Shown: positions 1 through 10,400 of the stretch, in pieces
How the letters are laid out: each line of letters begins with the position of its first letter
Numbering within the stretch: the stretch's first letter is position 1
NCBI GenBank assembly: GCA_963932465.1
Contig: OZ010799.1
Location: forward strand, 158,282,761 to 158,346,760
Direction: 5' to 3'
DNA: 64,000 nt
Origin: Maratus speciosus
Lineage: Eukaryota; Arthropoda; Arachnida; Araneae; Salticidae
The notes under the pieces: generated by a model
The model's database searches: none
What the model was told of the DNA's origin: nothing
The model's input: the letters and a program-made list of their open reading frames with translations, nothing else
Program-made: the position numbers and the translations under genes

Positions 1-274
1 AAAAAGAAAAAAAATAGTAAGGAAATAGTGGTGATAATTTTTTTGATTTAATCTCTATAAAAAGAAACCTCTCCGAGGCCTAAATTATTATTTCCCATGA
101 CTTAACTGTTTGATAAAGTATATTAGAACTCACTCCTCATTCTTAGGTAAAGAAAACCACCGTAATCATTTAATGTTGAACAAATAATTGCTTTCAGAAA
201 ATTTATTCTTATTCTATCTCAAAATTATGATTTTACATATCATTCATTATTTTAAAAACAAATATACATACTAA

Positions 275-275
<1 letters not shown>
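1..275. other. No recognisable feature
   Basis: AT-rich DNA with no ORF of note and no repeat that I could match elsewhere in the window. It runs into a 32-bp A tract. Confidence 0.5.

Positions 276-307
<32 letters not shown>
276..307 (+). repeat. Poly-A tract
   Basis: An uninterrupted run of about 32 A residues. It could be a retroposon tail, but I recognise no element body upstream, so it is listed only as a homopolymer. Longer T runs occur at 10,267-10,292 and 10,740-10,780. Confidence 0.9.
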
Positions 308-308
<1 letters not shown>

Positions 309-331
309 ACAGGTCGCTGCTATTCTAACTT

Positions 332-838
332 ATACTTTATTCATAAATTTAAAGATGATGTAAAAACAGAAACACATGAATAAAATAAAACTCTACGTTT
401 CGCTTTATTCTTCAAAACCATCTTCAGGAGTAAAATTTTCCAAAAACACAAATCGGCAGAGAAATCTACATGGGCGATGTAGCACGTAAACCCTTCGGCC
501 GATTTGCGTTTTTGGAAAAATGTACTCCTGAAGAGAGTTTTGAAGATTAACGCTTTCCGGCGCGGAGTGAGTCTGTTTCTAAAAGAATGAAATGATGAAC
601 TGAAACCAGAGTTTACAAATTAATTTATTAGAAAATGAAAACTTGCTTATTTTCTCGTACTTTATAAAAGGAAAATTTTAATTAAATGTTCTTGGTGCTG
701 TTTGTCAGTTTTAGAATTAAAATTAGGTATCATATTTTACGGATACCACTCGCTAAAGGGATCAGCAGAGACGTTGAGTTTTATTTTATTCATGTGTTTT
801 TATTTTTACATCTTTAAATTTATGAATAAAGTATACGT
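332..838. mobile_element. Fold-back element with ~65-bp inverted ends, carrying a nested TTAA MITE
   Basis: The sequence at about 332-401 (TATACTTTATTCATAAATTT onward) recurs as its reverse complement at about 770-838, giving long imperfect terminal inverted repeats. A second hairpin lies inside: arms at about 408-457 and 498-548 pair around the words CTTCAGGAG and CTCCTGAAG. A ~210-bp TTAA-type MITE at 551-760 appears inserted in the right half. No transposase is visible, so this is non-autonomous. The superfamily cannot be assigned because no clean target-site duplication could be read. Confidence 0.65.
551..760 (-). mobile_element. TTAA MITE, diverged copy (same subfamily as 7938-8146)
   Basis: This stretch aligns by eye with the reverse complement of 7938-8146. 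Shared words include CTTTCCGGCGC near the left edge, a TTATTAGAAAAT segment and an AATTAAAT-TTCTTGGTG segment. The left flank is TTAA; the right flank has decayed to ATCA. It interrupts the fold-back element at 332-838. The open reading frame here is an accident of the repeat, not a gene. Confidence 0.65.
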
Positions 839-1019
839 TGGATATCAACTTCTATTTTGTTTAGCCCTCTTGCTGCGTATTTTTTTAAAAAATCAAAATA
901 GGTTAAAAAATTGCGCACATTACATTTAACTCAGGCCAAGTCAATAGTTGCTGTGGCACTGCCCCCTCAATACTATGCCTAGGCGCTGACACAAAAACGA
1001 CGGCAGCAGATTTTTTTAA

Positions 1020-1219
1020 CCCTAGAACTACCGAAAATTTTACTCAAGTTTTATAAAAACATTTTACACCAGAATTTTTACTTAAAACTATTTAATTTGT
1101 TTATTTAACTTATTATTGTCTGATTTATAAATTTAGTTAGTTTTGAAGAAATTTCTGGTTTGAATAAATATTTTGAATGTACATGTCGGGTCCATTGGAC
1201 CCTTCTGGTAGACAGAGGG
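1020..1219. mobile_element. TTAA-flanked MITE (200 bp)
   Basis: Bounded by TTAA on both sides (1016-1019 and 1220-1223) and beginning CCCTAGAACTACC. The right end, read inward on the other strand, starts CCCTCTGTCTACC. An internal ACACCAG word near the left and TTTCTGGTTT near the right form the subterminal inverted box seen in other members. TTAA target sites with CCC-type termini are typical of piggyBac-like MITEs, although no transposase is present. Confidence 0.7.
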
Positions 1220-1424
1220 TTAAAGAGTTTGTACTGTACTTTGATTTTTGCAACCAGTATTTTCTAAAAGTTTTCTTTGACACATTAAATCTCAGAAAAA
1301 TAAGGTGAAGAAAACTTTTAGAAATTTATTGGTTTTCAAGTTCAAGGGATAGTACAAACACTTCAAAAAAAAAAAAAATCAGCCAACAAGATACGCAATT
1401 TTTTTTTCAGCGTATAGGCCCAGT

Positions 1425-1490
1425 ATTCAGGGGCCGGTGGCTATGGTGTAAATGTGCAAAATTCGTTGCTGGTTTGAAATGCAAGTAGAA
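1425..1490 (+). repeat. Possible tRNA-derived SINE head
   Basis: GGCCGGTGGCTATGGTG resembles a tRNA D-arm/A box. About 40 bp downstream GGTTTGAAATGC resembles a degraded B box (consensus GGTTCGAATCC). No complete cloverleaf or poly-A tail is obvious, so this is at best a tRNA-derived SINE fragment rather than a functional tRNA. Confidence 0.35.
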
Positions 1491-1797
1491 AAACGAAAAT
1501 AAATAAAATATGATAGTTTAGTGCTGGACAGAATGAATAATTTTTCTATTCGAATTAATGATTTGGGAATGCGCAAAAGCATAGCTGTTAATCTGTTTTT
1601 TTTTTTTTTTTTTAATTCAATTTCTACCAGAAATTTTGTACCGAAAAAGAAGTTTCACATTTCAATTGAAATTATCAAAATAAATATTTACAAGTTCTCT
1701 CTTGCTTTACATAGGCAACTACGGTTTTGGCTCTTTACTTTTTATAAAATTTCTGATGGTAATTGATTAAAAATATATACAAAGCTTTGAAATTATA

Positions 1798-2251
1798 CTT
1801 CCTCCGTCCCAATTTAGTTGTGACATTTAGGTCGAAAATTTTGTCCCAAATTAGTTACTACATTTCAAGTAGGTGGCGTCATAAATAACCGATGCAATTT
1901 AGTAGATCGACACCATTTTGTAAGGACTCTACCACTAGCATACCATAAAGCTCATTTTCTTCCTAAAGAATTAACGATTTATTAGCTAGAAGGTAGTTTT
2001 ATGCGATTACTGGGGGAAGAATCCTTACAAAATGGGGCGTGACTTAAGAGCGTGCAAACCCCGGATTTTTTAAACTAATTTGGTACTTATTTAATGAGAG
2101 ACGGGGGAATGCTTGGCAAGTAAATGTTGTTCATTGATAGTATAGTATCCTGAAATGTCTGAAAAATGTTCAAACGAAATCATAAAATTATCAGTATCAA
2201 TATTCAGTACAAAAGTAATCAAATGTAGCACCTAACTTGGGACAGAGGGAG
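1798..2251. mobile_element. Stowaway-like (Tc1/mariner-type) MITE
   Basis: The left end CTTCCTCCGTCCCAATTTAG and the right end, read inward, CTCCCTCTGTCCCAAGTTAG form an inverted pair of ~30 bp. The CTCCNTCCGTCCCA start is the hallmark of Stowaway-type Tc1/mariner MITEs. TA dinucleotides flank both ends. Longer 20-bp direct repeats, 19/20 identical (1778-1797 and 2252-2271), also flank the element, which is more than the usual TA duplication. No transposase ORF is present. Confidence 0.8.
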
Positions 2252-2704
2252 TACAAAGCTTTGAAACTATAATATATGTTTTAGTACGAATAATTCATTC
2301 GAATAGTAAAATCATTTATTCTGCCCATCACTAGATGAAATATAGATATTCGATTTATGTAGGTTTTGAAAGTAATTAATTAAAATACTACGCTATGACA
2401 TAAACTTGGAAAATACATTAGATTTTAAATGGATATGCAGGGATAGCAACAAATTTCGAGATATGCAGATTTTTCAGATTGTCAGGTTTCGAGATTGACG
2501 GGTTCTACAGTATATCATTCGCGTGTTTCACAGAATGAAATAAATACACGTAAGACAATTTCTCCTTCCATTTATTCAGAATTTAACTTTGTTAGGAGAC
2601 ACACTGTAGAAGGCACAGAGCGCTAGGCCGGTGTCTTTAACCAACGTCTCTGACAATAACTTTCAAGTACTGTTTAATTTTTAGCACATTTTACGAAGCC
2701 GTTT

Positions 2705-3884
2705 AAGGGAAGACAAGACTGGATGCAATTCTATGGGAAATATACGAGATTTAACACCCGTTTCTTCGGAAACTACCCGACCGATTTTGATGAAATTTGG
2801 AATCTATATTCCGTGGATTATTCTCATGAATTATGGCAGCTAGTTTTTATTTTCTGCGACTAAAAGTTTTTATTTTAGAGCAATGGCAATTTTTTTGAAA
2901 TTTTCAAATTTTCTGAAACTAATTATTATTTTTTTTTAACTGTCTGCCACATATGATCTTACATTTATTCTCTACCACCAAAAAATATCGAAATCGCTCG
3001 AGTACTTCATTAGATAACAGGATTTTTACCTGAAAAGTGCGATTTTTCAGGAGAGCCAAAAAACTTAGATTTTCACAGTTCCCGCTCTTCGCGAATGACT
3101 AATCGAGTTTTCTGGTTACGTATCCACATAACAAACGTTGGGAGCGTGGATAGTCGGTCAAATGTTTGTAAACCTTTTTTAAACGTCCTCATTAATCAAT
3201 CAAATGACGCCATTTTTTTTTTTTACTTTGTCTTGAACTGTGACTTGTATTTTTTGAACTTGTACTTTGTGTTACAAAATGACAAAGTTGAAAAGTGACT
3301 TAGAGCGAAAGACAAGACTGGGTGCTAGCATAGAAGAAATATGCGAGTTTTAAGACCTGTTTCCTAAGAAACTACCAGACCGATTTTGATGACATTTGGA
3401 ATCCATATTCACCGGATTATGATCAAGACATATGGCAGACACTTTTTTTTTACTGCGACTAAAACTTTTTATTTTAGAACAATGGCAATTTTAAAGAATT
3501 TTTCTATTTTTCAGAATTTTTTTTTCTTAAACTAATTAAAATGTTTGAAAACTGTCTGCCACACACGGTCTTATATAAATAGTTTACCACCAAAATTTTT
3601 TTATCGAAATAACTTGTGTACTTTAGGAGTTAATGGGGTTTTTATCTCAAAAGTGCAATTTTTCGGGGAGCAAAAACCTTACACATTTCTAACTTGTGTG
3701 AAGGTCATGCGCAGTTTTATCAAACGCATGAATGCAAGAAAATATAAACTCTTGGATAAAATTTAGATGCATATAATTAAGGAATATAAAATGTTAGAGT
3801 AAAATTAATGTGAGTTGGCGTGGCGTCCCAGCCGTGTCTTCCCTTGGAGTGAGTAGGCGTGGCGTCCCAGTCTTGTCTTCCCTT
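2705..3884. mobile_element. Inverted-end element with two internal ~600-bp repeats
   Basis: AAGGGAAGACAAGACTGG at 2705-2722 recurs as its exact reverse complement at 3867-3884. Between them lie two diverged direct repeats beginning near 2711 and 3311. Each contains the phrase ACTACCNGACCGATTTTG followed by ATGGCAG, a CTGTCTGCCACA segment and a TTTTTCNGG segment. Near the right end GGCGTGGCGTCCCAG occurs twice (about 3819 and 3856). No coding capacity is visible and the superfamily is unassigned. Confidence 0.6.
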
Positions 3885-3906
3885 GAGTTTTTACAAGTAT
3901 GTCTAA

Positions 3907-4110
3907 CCCCTTGAGGGGAACCGGTATATATTATATACCACCTACGATTAATGAAGTTTTACACCAGAAAAATTTTCTTAAATTTTACTTTTCTAACTTT
4001 GGTGGAAAAAAAGCCGTAAAATTGCTTTTACTTATTTTGAAATAGAATTTTTCAAAGATTCCGGTGGGAATTCAGCATTACACAAACGTAATTGCTTGCT
4101 CCTCAAGGGG
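3907..4110 (-). mobile_element. TTAA MITE, first of an end-to-end chain
   Basis: The termini are CCCCTTGAGGGG on the left and CTCAAGGGG on the right. The right flank is TTAA (4111-4114); the left flank is CTAA, probably a mutated TTAA. In reverse orientation it aligns with the neighbour at 4115-4314 across most of its length, so the two are inverted copies of one subfamily sharing a single TTAA. Confidence 0.8.
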
Positions 4111-4114
4111 TTAA

Positions 4115-4314
4115 CCCCTTGAGGGGCAAGCAAAAAGTCTCTAAATATTGAATTCTCACCGAAATAATCGAAAAATTTTATTTTTAAGTAAGGAAAAGCA
4201 ATTCTTCAACGATTTTCCTCCAAAGTTAAAAATATAAAATTTAGTTACAATTTTCTGGTGAGAATCTTGTTTAAATTAAGTGGGATATATTTTATTCCAC
4301 CGAACTTCAAGGGG
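4115..4314 (+). mobile_element. TTAA MITE, second of the chain
   Basis: It begins CCCCTTGAGGGGCAAG and ends CTTCAAGGGG, flanked by TTAA at 4111-4114 and 4315-4318. The internal TTCTCACC and GGTGAGAA words form a matched subterminal inverted pair. It shares its left TTAA with the previous copy and its right TTAA with the next. Confidence 0.85.
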
Positions 4315-4318
4315 TTAA

Positions 4319-4522
4319 CGCTTGAATTAAATTACGGTTTAAAAATTCAAATTGCTCATCGGCACCATTTTTTTGAAAAAGAAATATTCACCTTATTTAA
4401 TGACAGGTAAAGTGATACCACAATAAAGCCAATTGCACTATTTTATAAAACTGGTGGGAATCGAAAATTCTGAATAAAAGACACAGCCCGTGAAGAATAT
4501 CACGGGAGCGAGAATTAAGGGG
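4319..4522. mobile_element. TTAA MITE, third of the chain (diverged)
   Basis: It lies between the TTAA at 4315-4318 and the TTAA at 4523-4526, ending AATTAAGGGG. It is 204 bp, the length of its neighbours. GGCACCA near the left and ACTGGTGGGA near the right match the subterminal box. The left terminus (CGCTTGAATTA) is poorly preserved. Confidence 0.65.
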
Positions 4523-4529
4523 TTAATGG

Positions 4530-4930
4530 TCAGAAAAAAAAAACTGGCCATACCAATGGATTCTGGAAGGTTGAAAGAACTTTTTAAGCCAATAAAAAAA
4601 AGTCAATTTTTTTCAAAAAATTTCACTCATGTCTCCTCTTAACACGAACTGGAACCAATGCCCGGCCCACTATTTTTTTGGTAAAATACGTGCGTAGCTT
4701 ATGCTCAATTTCGTCTTTCTCTCCGGCAAATTACAGCATGATAATATGGCTGTTTAACTCTTAAATGCGCGATTTTTTATTTTGTTTCGAAAAAATTATG
4801 TATGATTCTCTGAAAGGTCTATTACGCAGGAAAAAAAATTAAAAAAAAATCAGAGATACATTTTTCATATAATACGTCAATCTTTTCTTCTGTTGCACAT
4901 CTGCAATACAAGTAAAAACTGCTGTGGTGT
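4530..4930 (+). repeat. Dispersed repeat D, copy 1
   Basis: GAACCAATG, a CCCAC-polyT-GGTAAA stretch and ATGGCTGTTT also occur in the same order at about 10,230-10,370. The part at 4797-4915 (ATGATTCTCTGAAAGG through ATCAGAGATACATTTTT to TGTTGCACATCTGCA) matches the reverse complement of 48,232-48,360. Three copies in one window mark this as an interspersed element of unknown type, with no visible termini or coding sequence. Confidence 0.6.
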
Positions 4931-5034
4931 GGTATTTTACGCTAAAATATTGCAAATTAGTAAATATTTTAATAACTATGTCTCCAAATGCCTTATTTTA
5001 TATAATAATTTATTTTATAAAATTTAACTTTTAA

Positions 5035-5273
5035 CCCTTTAATTCCATGATAGAATGCGTTCTAGAAATTACGAAGATCACACAATCTGACTTTACACCA
5101 CGAAGATTCAATGGTTAATTTCGCCTTATTTAAATACAGAATGTCTGTTACTAATTAAAGTAAATGTTGCTATTTTAATTTTCTGGTGTAAAATAGATAT
5201 ATACAAATTAAAAAAAATCTATTGAATTCAAAACACTGTTGTTTGCATATATGAAAAGCTGCGCACTAAAGGG
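5035..5273. mobile_element. TTAA MITE (239 bp)
   Basis: It begins CCCTTTAATTCC and ends CACTAAAGGG, between TTAA 5031-5034 and TTAA 5274-5277. TTTACACCA and TGGTGTAAA form a perfect 9-bp subterminal inverted pair. It abuts the next copy with only two bases beyond the TTAA. Confidence 0.8.
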
Positions 5274-5283
5274 TTAACTTTAA

Positions 5284-5465
5284 CCTTTTGAAAGGCAAGA
5301 AATTGCGTTTGTATAATGCTGAATTCCCACCGGAAATTTGAAAAAATGTTATTTCAAAACAAGGAAAAGCAATCTTCAACTTTTTTCCCACAAAGTTATG
5401 AAAGTAAAACATAATAAAAAGTTTCTGGGGCAAATATTAATTAAATTTAGGTGCCCCTCCAGGGG
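5284..5465 (+). mobile_element. TTAA MITE, same subfamily as 4115-4314
   Basis: It begins CCTTTTGAAAGGCAAG and ends CCTCCAGGGG, between TTAA 5280-5283 and 5466-5469. The interior (CTGAATTCCCACCGGAA, then AAGGAAAAGCAAT, then TTTCTGGGGCA) aligns with 4115-4314 in the same orientation and with 3907-4110 reversed. It is slightly shortened at 182 bp. Confidence 0.8.
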
Positions 5466-5709
5466 TTAATATCAATAGTGGAACAGTATCATGTCTGGAT
5501 ATTTAAATAAAAATTTCAAACGGATACAACTTTCTATATTAATACAGTACTAAAATACAGCGTAAATGCAAACGGATTGCATTCTGAATCCCTCATCAAT
5601 ATACAGCATTCTAAATACACAAACAATAATGAAAAGAACCGAATAATTTATTGACCCACTACTTTTCTTTTAGAACTTCCAAGCTCAACATTGTACTTAG
5701 AATACACTG

Positions 5710-7500
5710 AGGTTAGTTGGGGCAACTGGGCCATGATTTTACAATGTGACTCTGGAGCTTCTGACAATTCAGCTTCAAAAAGCTAATGTTCATTTGAATT
5801 AATGTTTGAACATCTGTAAATGTGTTCAGTTAGGTTCCCTCTATCAGACAGAAAGAAATGCTTAAAATTACATTTTAATATTTAAAAATTTAAAAATATG
5901 CATATTTCATCTTTCTTTCCTCATAGGTCCAGTTGCCCCATAAAAAAGGGGTAAGTGGACCAGGAGGGTATATGGTCCACACACGTTTACTTTTTTTCAT
6001 ATGGAGTATCAGGTCCGGTTTCAAAAAGTGTAAACAAATAAAAAAAATTTAAACCAGACAGACCATGTAAATTATATATCAACTAAAGAGCGTTGTAAGG
6101 GAAACCTTTCCTGTCAATGTGTCTAAAAAAAGCACTAAAAGTGAAAATATTAGATTTATTTATACTAAAAACATAAAAATTAAGCAAGTACTAATGTACT
6201 TTAGTATAGGTAATAAGTATGAAAGTCACATGGGTATTTTAAGGAAATAAATAGCAAGGTAAATCTGTGAACAAACGGTTACGTAAGTATACTTAAGTAC
6301 TTTATTTGTATCCAGGGGTCCCATTATATAGGGAAAATTTTATTGTTCCTATCAAAACCCTTAAAGAGTTACCTTCATGATAATTTTATTTAACATATTA
6401 AGAAAAGTGGGATGAAGATATTATTTTCAAAATAGTAGTAGGAACAATAAAAGCTTCCCTATAGAATGCGACCCCTATGTATCGTACAATTTCAAGTTTT
6501 GGCTATCTCGCTTTCAGGGGCAAAGTACTTGCATTCGTAAAATGTTTAATTAATTTACTGACACAAGTATTTACAAGATAATCTATTTGTAAACAAGTAA
6601 AAGTATAGTTTCGCTTACTTAATAAAGGTGAAATTTTCATTATAAAATTCCAGTGCCAATGTGACAATTATGGATTAAAATTATGTGATGCCACAACGGC
6701 ATCACCGTTTCTCATGGAGGCAAGAAATTTGGTTTGATACCACCCAATATGTTTTTTTTTTAAACTTTATTACGTAATTTTAATAAGGTATTCTATAATT
6801 TTCTTTATTGTGAGCAAAAAACAATGAAAAATTTATTCCCGTAGTAAGAGCAACTCAAAAAAATATATATTACTACTGAGGTAACTGGATCCAGCATGGT
6901 GCAGTTACAGGGTTCGTACGGGTACCGTTATTTTCAAGGTCCAATATCAAAAGTTGCCCATAGAAAAATAAATCCAGTTTAAACAGACGAAATTTCGCCT
7001 TATTTCAGGACAGACCTTCCATAAAAAAATATTGGTACCGAAGAATTTCTTAGTCTGGAAATTCAAGCACCCGTACGAACCCTGAGTTACCCCGGATACA
7101 TGTTCCAATTACCCTATTCTTGAAAAATGTATGGGATAACTGGGACACCAGGCTTACATTTGAAATATGAAGTAAATATGTATAGATATCTAATAATATT
7201 AATGTAGTTATATGTCTAATCTTTAAAAACATAGATTGCTTAATAAAAATACTTACAGTATTTTAATAAAAAGCCGAGGAAGTTCAAACAAATTGACGTT
7301 GTTTAAAAAAGAGAAACGTAAATTTTGACAACCTATCACAGTAAAGTGAGAGTTATGATTGAGTTGACACACGTTGTTTTAGGAAGTAGAGATTTAGATG
7401 CATTATTCACAAAAGCTAAAACTTAAAAAACATCAACAGTTTTTTGTAAAATAGCCTACGGCCCAGTTACTTCGTGGGTCCAGTTGCCCCAAATAACCTT
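5710..7500. mobile_element. Element E1, copy 1 (inverted ends GGGGCAACTGG)
   Basis: The left end AGGTTAGTTGGGGCAACTGG and the right end, read inward, AAGGTTATTTGGGGCAACTGG form a ~24-bp terminal inverted repeat. The interior has further hairpin pieces built from the same words (CCAGTTGCCCC near 5930, AACTGG near 6890). A TTAA-type MITE remnant lies at about 6506-6722. A second copy at 33,611-34,934 aligns along most of the length. No transposase can be read. The superfamily is unassigned because the target-site duplication is not clear. Confidence 0.75.
6506..6722. mobile_element. TTAA MITE remnant inside E1 copy 1
   Basis: CTTTCAGGGGCAAAGTACTTG starts a ~215-bp block whose end in the paralogous copy (34,209-34,434) is CTTCAAGGGG followed by TTAA. 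Because the block sits at the same place in both E1 copies, it was inserted before the two E1 copies separated. Confidence 0.6.
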
Positions 7501-7506
7501 ATATCG

Positions 7507-8517
7507 CAAAAGATGACCGGTAACTTGCGATTTTAGACGTCTTCTTAAATATCTAAAAAAATAAATGAAGCAAAAAGATGAGGGGCTGTATCCACATATC
7601 CATTGATTAGTAACAATATAGCATACACAATATTGCACGTGCTTCTGTATTTGGATACTTTTTTCTTCTTTTTCGGAATAACGGATTTTGAGCTTACTAT
7701 CAACGATAATTTTCAGACTTTTCAAACTGTATTTTTGAGACTTTCGCAAACGTTGCTCTGTATATTTAGCTAACACATTATGCAAATTATATTTTGATTA
7801 CGTTCGGGCATGCGTCATTATTTAGTAAACCTGCTCATTTTCCATGCAATTTTTATTTTTTTTTAAATTCCGATTGCAGTGTATTGTGCACAATGTTGTT
7901 TGTAATATTTTCTAAAAGAGAACTTTTTTTCTATTAACCCTTTCAAGACGGTGTCCTTAAAAAAGGACACTTAATAGTAATTCCAAAACTGACAAACGAC
8001 ACCAAGAATATTTAATTAAAAATTTCCTTTCATAATGTACGTGAAAATAAGCAAGTTCGTATTTTCTAATAAATTCGCTTATAAATTCCGGTGTCAGTCC
8101 ATTATTCCATCAGTTAATAAACAAAATTACTCTGCGCCGGAAAGGGTTAAGAAGTCTAGAAATTATAAGCAAAACGCTTGGCAAAATTTAGGACTCTTTT
8201 TATAAAATCTTTAATTTCTCTACGAGTATACATGTTATTCTCATAAAAATGAACACAGTTTTCTGCAATAAGGCATTTAATCTTAATCTACAGTTTGAAT
8301 GCTTTGGCTACGTTAGTTTTTACAGGGTTATCCAAAAGATATTCGTTCTTTTTCAATTTGTTGACGGTCCCCTAGGGTGTTTCGGGGAAAAAATCTTCAC
8401 GGAAATATATAACCTGTACTATTCTGTTTACAAGCCTGGAGTTTCACGATAATTCCTCATGTATTTTTGTAGATATTTAGGAAGACGTCTAAAATCGCAA
8501 GTTATCGGTCATCTTTG
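7507..8517. mobile_element. Element E2, copy 1 (~58-bp terminal inverted repeats)
   Basis: The first ~58 bp (CAAAAGATGACCGGTAACTT onward) recur as the reverse complement of the last ~58 bp (ending GGTCATCTTTG) with only a few mismatches. Without the nested MITE at 7938-8146 the element is about 800 bp. It starts within ten bases of the E1 right end. A rearranged, partly palindromic second copy is at 35,075-36,180. The minus-strand ORF at 7456-7785 spans the E1/E2 boundary and is not a gene. Confidence 0.8.
7938..8146 (+). mobile_element. TTAA MITE nested in E2, with paralogous empty sites
   Basis: It begins CCCTTTCAAGACGG and ends GCCGGAAAGGG, with TTAA at 7934-7937 and 8147-8150. GACACC (about 7999) and GGTGTC (about 8090) form the subterminal inverted pair. 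Both arms of the second E2 copy lack it and read straight through a single TTAAG at the matching position (about 35,440 reversed and 36,103 forward). The insertion and its TTAA duplication are therefore directly visible. Confidence 0.9.
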
Positions 8518-8519
8518 AC

Positions 8520-9320
8520 AGTATAGTGTATATGGTAGTGTCTACGAGCAAGATGTGAAGTAGAACACTCATTCTGTGACATCACTGGCAACCAGCGTTT
8601 AAGCTCTCGCTGTGTTTTTTAAATTTTATTCCAATTGCTCTCTTTCTCTTCTTGCGATAATAAGCGATAATATTTTTTTTTCATGTTCATGTAACTATCT
8701 TATATTTTAATTTCATTCTTAATTTTTGAAAATATTTTGTATATAAAATAATTAGATATTCAAAAGGAATTTAATTTCATCGTTTGCAACACATACTACT
8801 GTATGAAAAAAATTTATGCACACTTTCAAAGGATCAGATCATTTTTGAGTTGATTATTCAAGAGTCTATTCAGTTTACTTTAATTAAGCAGATTTAAAAA
8901 ATAATTTATAAGCAAAACTGCTTAATTTGAAGCCAAAACAGATTTTAAAGTATCAACTGATTTCCGTATAAAAAATATGCAGCTGTATTAATTACTTTAC
9001 AATTATTTTTCAGTGATGGTAATACTGAAAATTTAATGAAAGAATGAGTTGTCGATATAGAGATGATAGGAAATAAACTTTTTCTGATATAAAAATTGAA
9101 TGTGATAAGCTGGATAAATACAATCTTGATTTATTTCTTTACTCCTAAAAACCACAATACAGTCTTGAATCCCCAATAAATCATTCAGAAATTAGTTGTC
9201 GTTAAATAAAAAGAAAATGAGATGAGCAGAAAATCTATATCTATATTACGCTATCGTACGTGGCACAAAAATCGCGATTATTTGTTAATTGTTTAATGGC
9301 AACGCTCGAATCAAACGCAT
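8520..9320. other. No recognisable feature
   Basis: AT-rich sequence with no long ORF, no inverted ends and no match that I could find elsewhere in the window. Confidence 0.4.
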
Positions 9321-9564
9321 CTCATTGGTTATTGAACAGCATTTAATGCATCGCCATACCTATAAGAGAGGTTACCATAAGGGGACCCTCTTCTGTTGCC
9401 AAATGCCGCCAAGTTTATCGCCAAATTTGGCGACCAAAATTAGTCGCCAAGAGTTATGCCAACTTGGGGATATCTCTAATATTTCGCCAAATTCCCATAA
9501 ACTTCCATTGTTAACCAATAGAGTTTACTTGCTTACAGAAAATCAACAAATTGAGATATTTTAA

Positions 9565-9932
9565 CCCTTTAAGGGTTCTGCAGAATTGTTCATGCATGTT
9601 TAACGATTCATAAAATAATAGCTATGAAAAGTATTGGTATGGGGTTTTGTATTTTATAACCTTCAGAGATGAGATTTCAGACTTTTTGCATACCCGTATA
9701 ATGTTAGAGAAAATTTTACTCCATTAAATCGGAACATTTTTGCGATTTAAGAGAACAGCATTTTCTCTCAGATTATACTGGTATGCAAAAAGTCGGAAAT
9801 CGCATCCCTGAACCTTACATATTTATTTATCATGCACTTCAAAAAATTAACATAAATATCATTTTTGTATTTAATCAGCCTTTCTATTCAAATATTATGT
9901 GACGAAAAAACACGGCTAGGATGCATAAAGGG
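9565..9932. mobile_element. TTAA MITE with proven TTAA duplication, carrying a nested MITE
   Basis: It starts CCCTTTAAGGG and ends TGCATAAAGGG, flanked by TTAA 9561-9564 and 9933-9936. The paralogous locus at about 36,758 reads GAGATATTTTAATGCAAC on the minus strand, with one TTAA and no insert. Removing the nested 147-bp element and its 6-bp duplication leaves about 215 bp, the usual length of this group. Confidence 0.92.
9664..9810. mobile_element. Palindromic MITE, 147 bp, 6-bp TSD AACCTT (copy 1)
   Basis: The termini CAGAGATGAG and CGCATCCCTG are inverted. The ~55-bp arms, containing GACTTTTTGCATACC and its complement, surround a ~35-bp loop with CGGAACATTTTTGCG. The direct repeats AACCTT at 9658-9663 and 9811-9816 are a 6-bp target-site duplication. 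A second copy with its own 6-bp duplication is at 44,549-44,694. Confidence 0.9.
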
Positions 9933-10039
9933 TTAATGCAACAAAAACTAATATTAGCTTAAGGGATTATACTAATTATATTTAAGGGAGTCCAAGAAAA
10001 TTAAATTATGAATAAAAGTAACATGATACAACGCTTTGC

Positions 10040-10400
10040 ATGCTTTACCAAACATGAATTTTAAGGGAGACCAAACTGGTCGCTAAGGGCGGCTAGTTAA
10101 ATAAAAAAATTCTCATTGTATAGAATTTACGAAACAATATAAATTCCCTTTTTAGGTGTACGTACGTTCTCTATTTAATGATATAAAAATGTAAAAATCG
10201 ATTTTGGGTTGAATTTTGCTTACCCGGTCTGACTAAAACGAATTAGAACCAATGTTTCGCCCACTTTTTTTTTTTTTTTTTTTTTTTTTTTTGGTAAAGA
10301 AGTGAGTAGATAATGCTTATTTTTTATTTTCTTCCTAGTAGGTTAGAAAAATATTTTCCGTAATGGCTGTTTGAATATGAATTAATATCTGTATTTATTG
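10040..10400 (+). repeat. Dispersed repeat D, copy 2, with a long T run
   Basis: GAACCAATGTTTCGCCCAC, a T run of about 30, GGTAAAGAAGTG and ATGGCTGTTTGAATA match the order seen at 4648-4760. The T run has expanded relative to copy 1. No coding sequence is present. Confidence 0.55.

Larger units (their letters stand above)
9325..10000. repeat. Dispersed TTGGCG-rich repeat, copy 1 (interrupted by MITEs)
   Basis: About 9325-9560 plus 9937-9985 aligns with the reverse complement of about 36,714-36,990. The core is packed with TTGGCGA/TCGCCAA words in both orientations, so it can fold. The TTAA MITE at 9565-9932 interrupts this copy but not the other. The plus-strand ORF of 91 codons here is not supported as a gene because the paralogous copy does not preserve a frame. 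Confidence 0.7.

Noticed and set aside
276..307. Poly-A tail of a processed pseudogene
   Set aside because: No coding-like sequence upstream and no target-site duplication around the tract.
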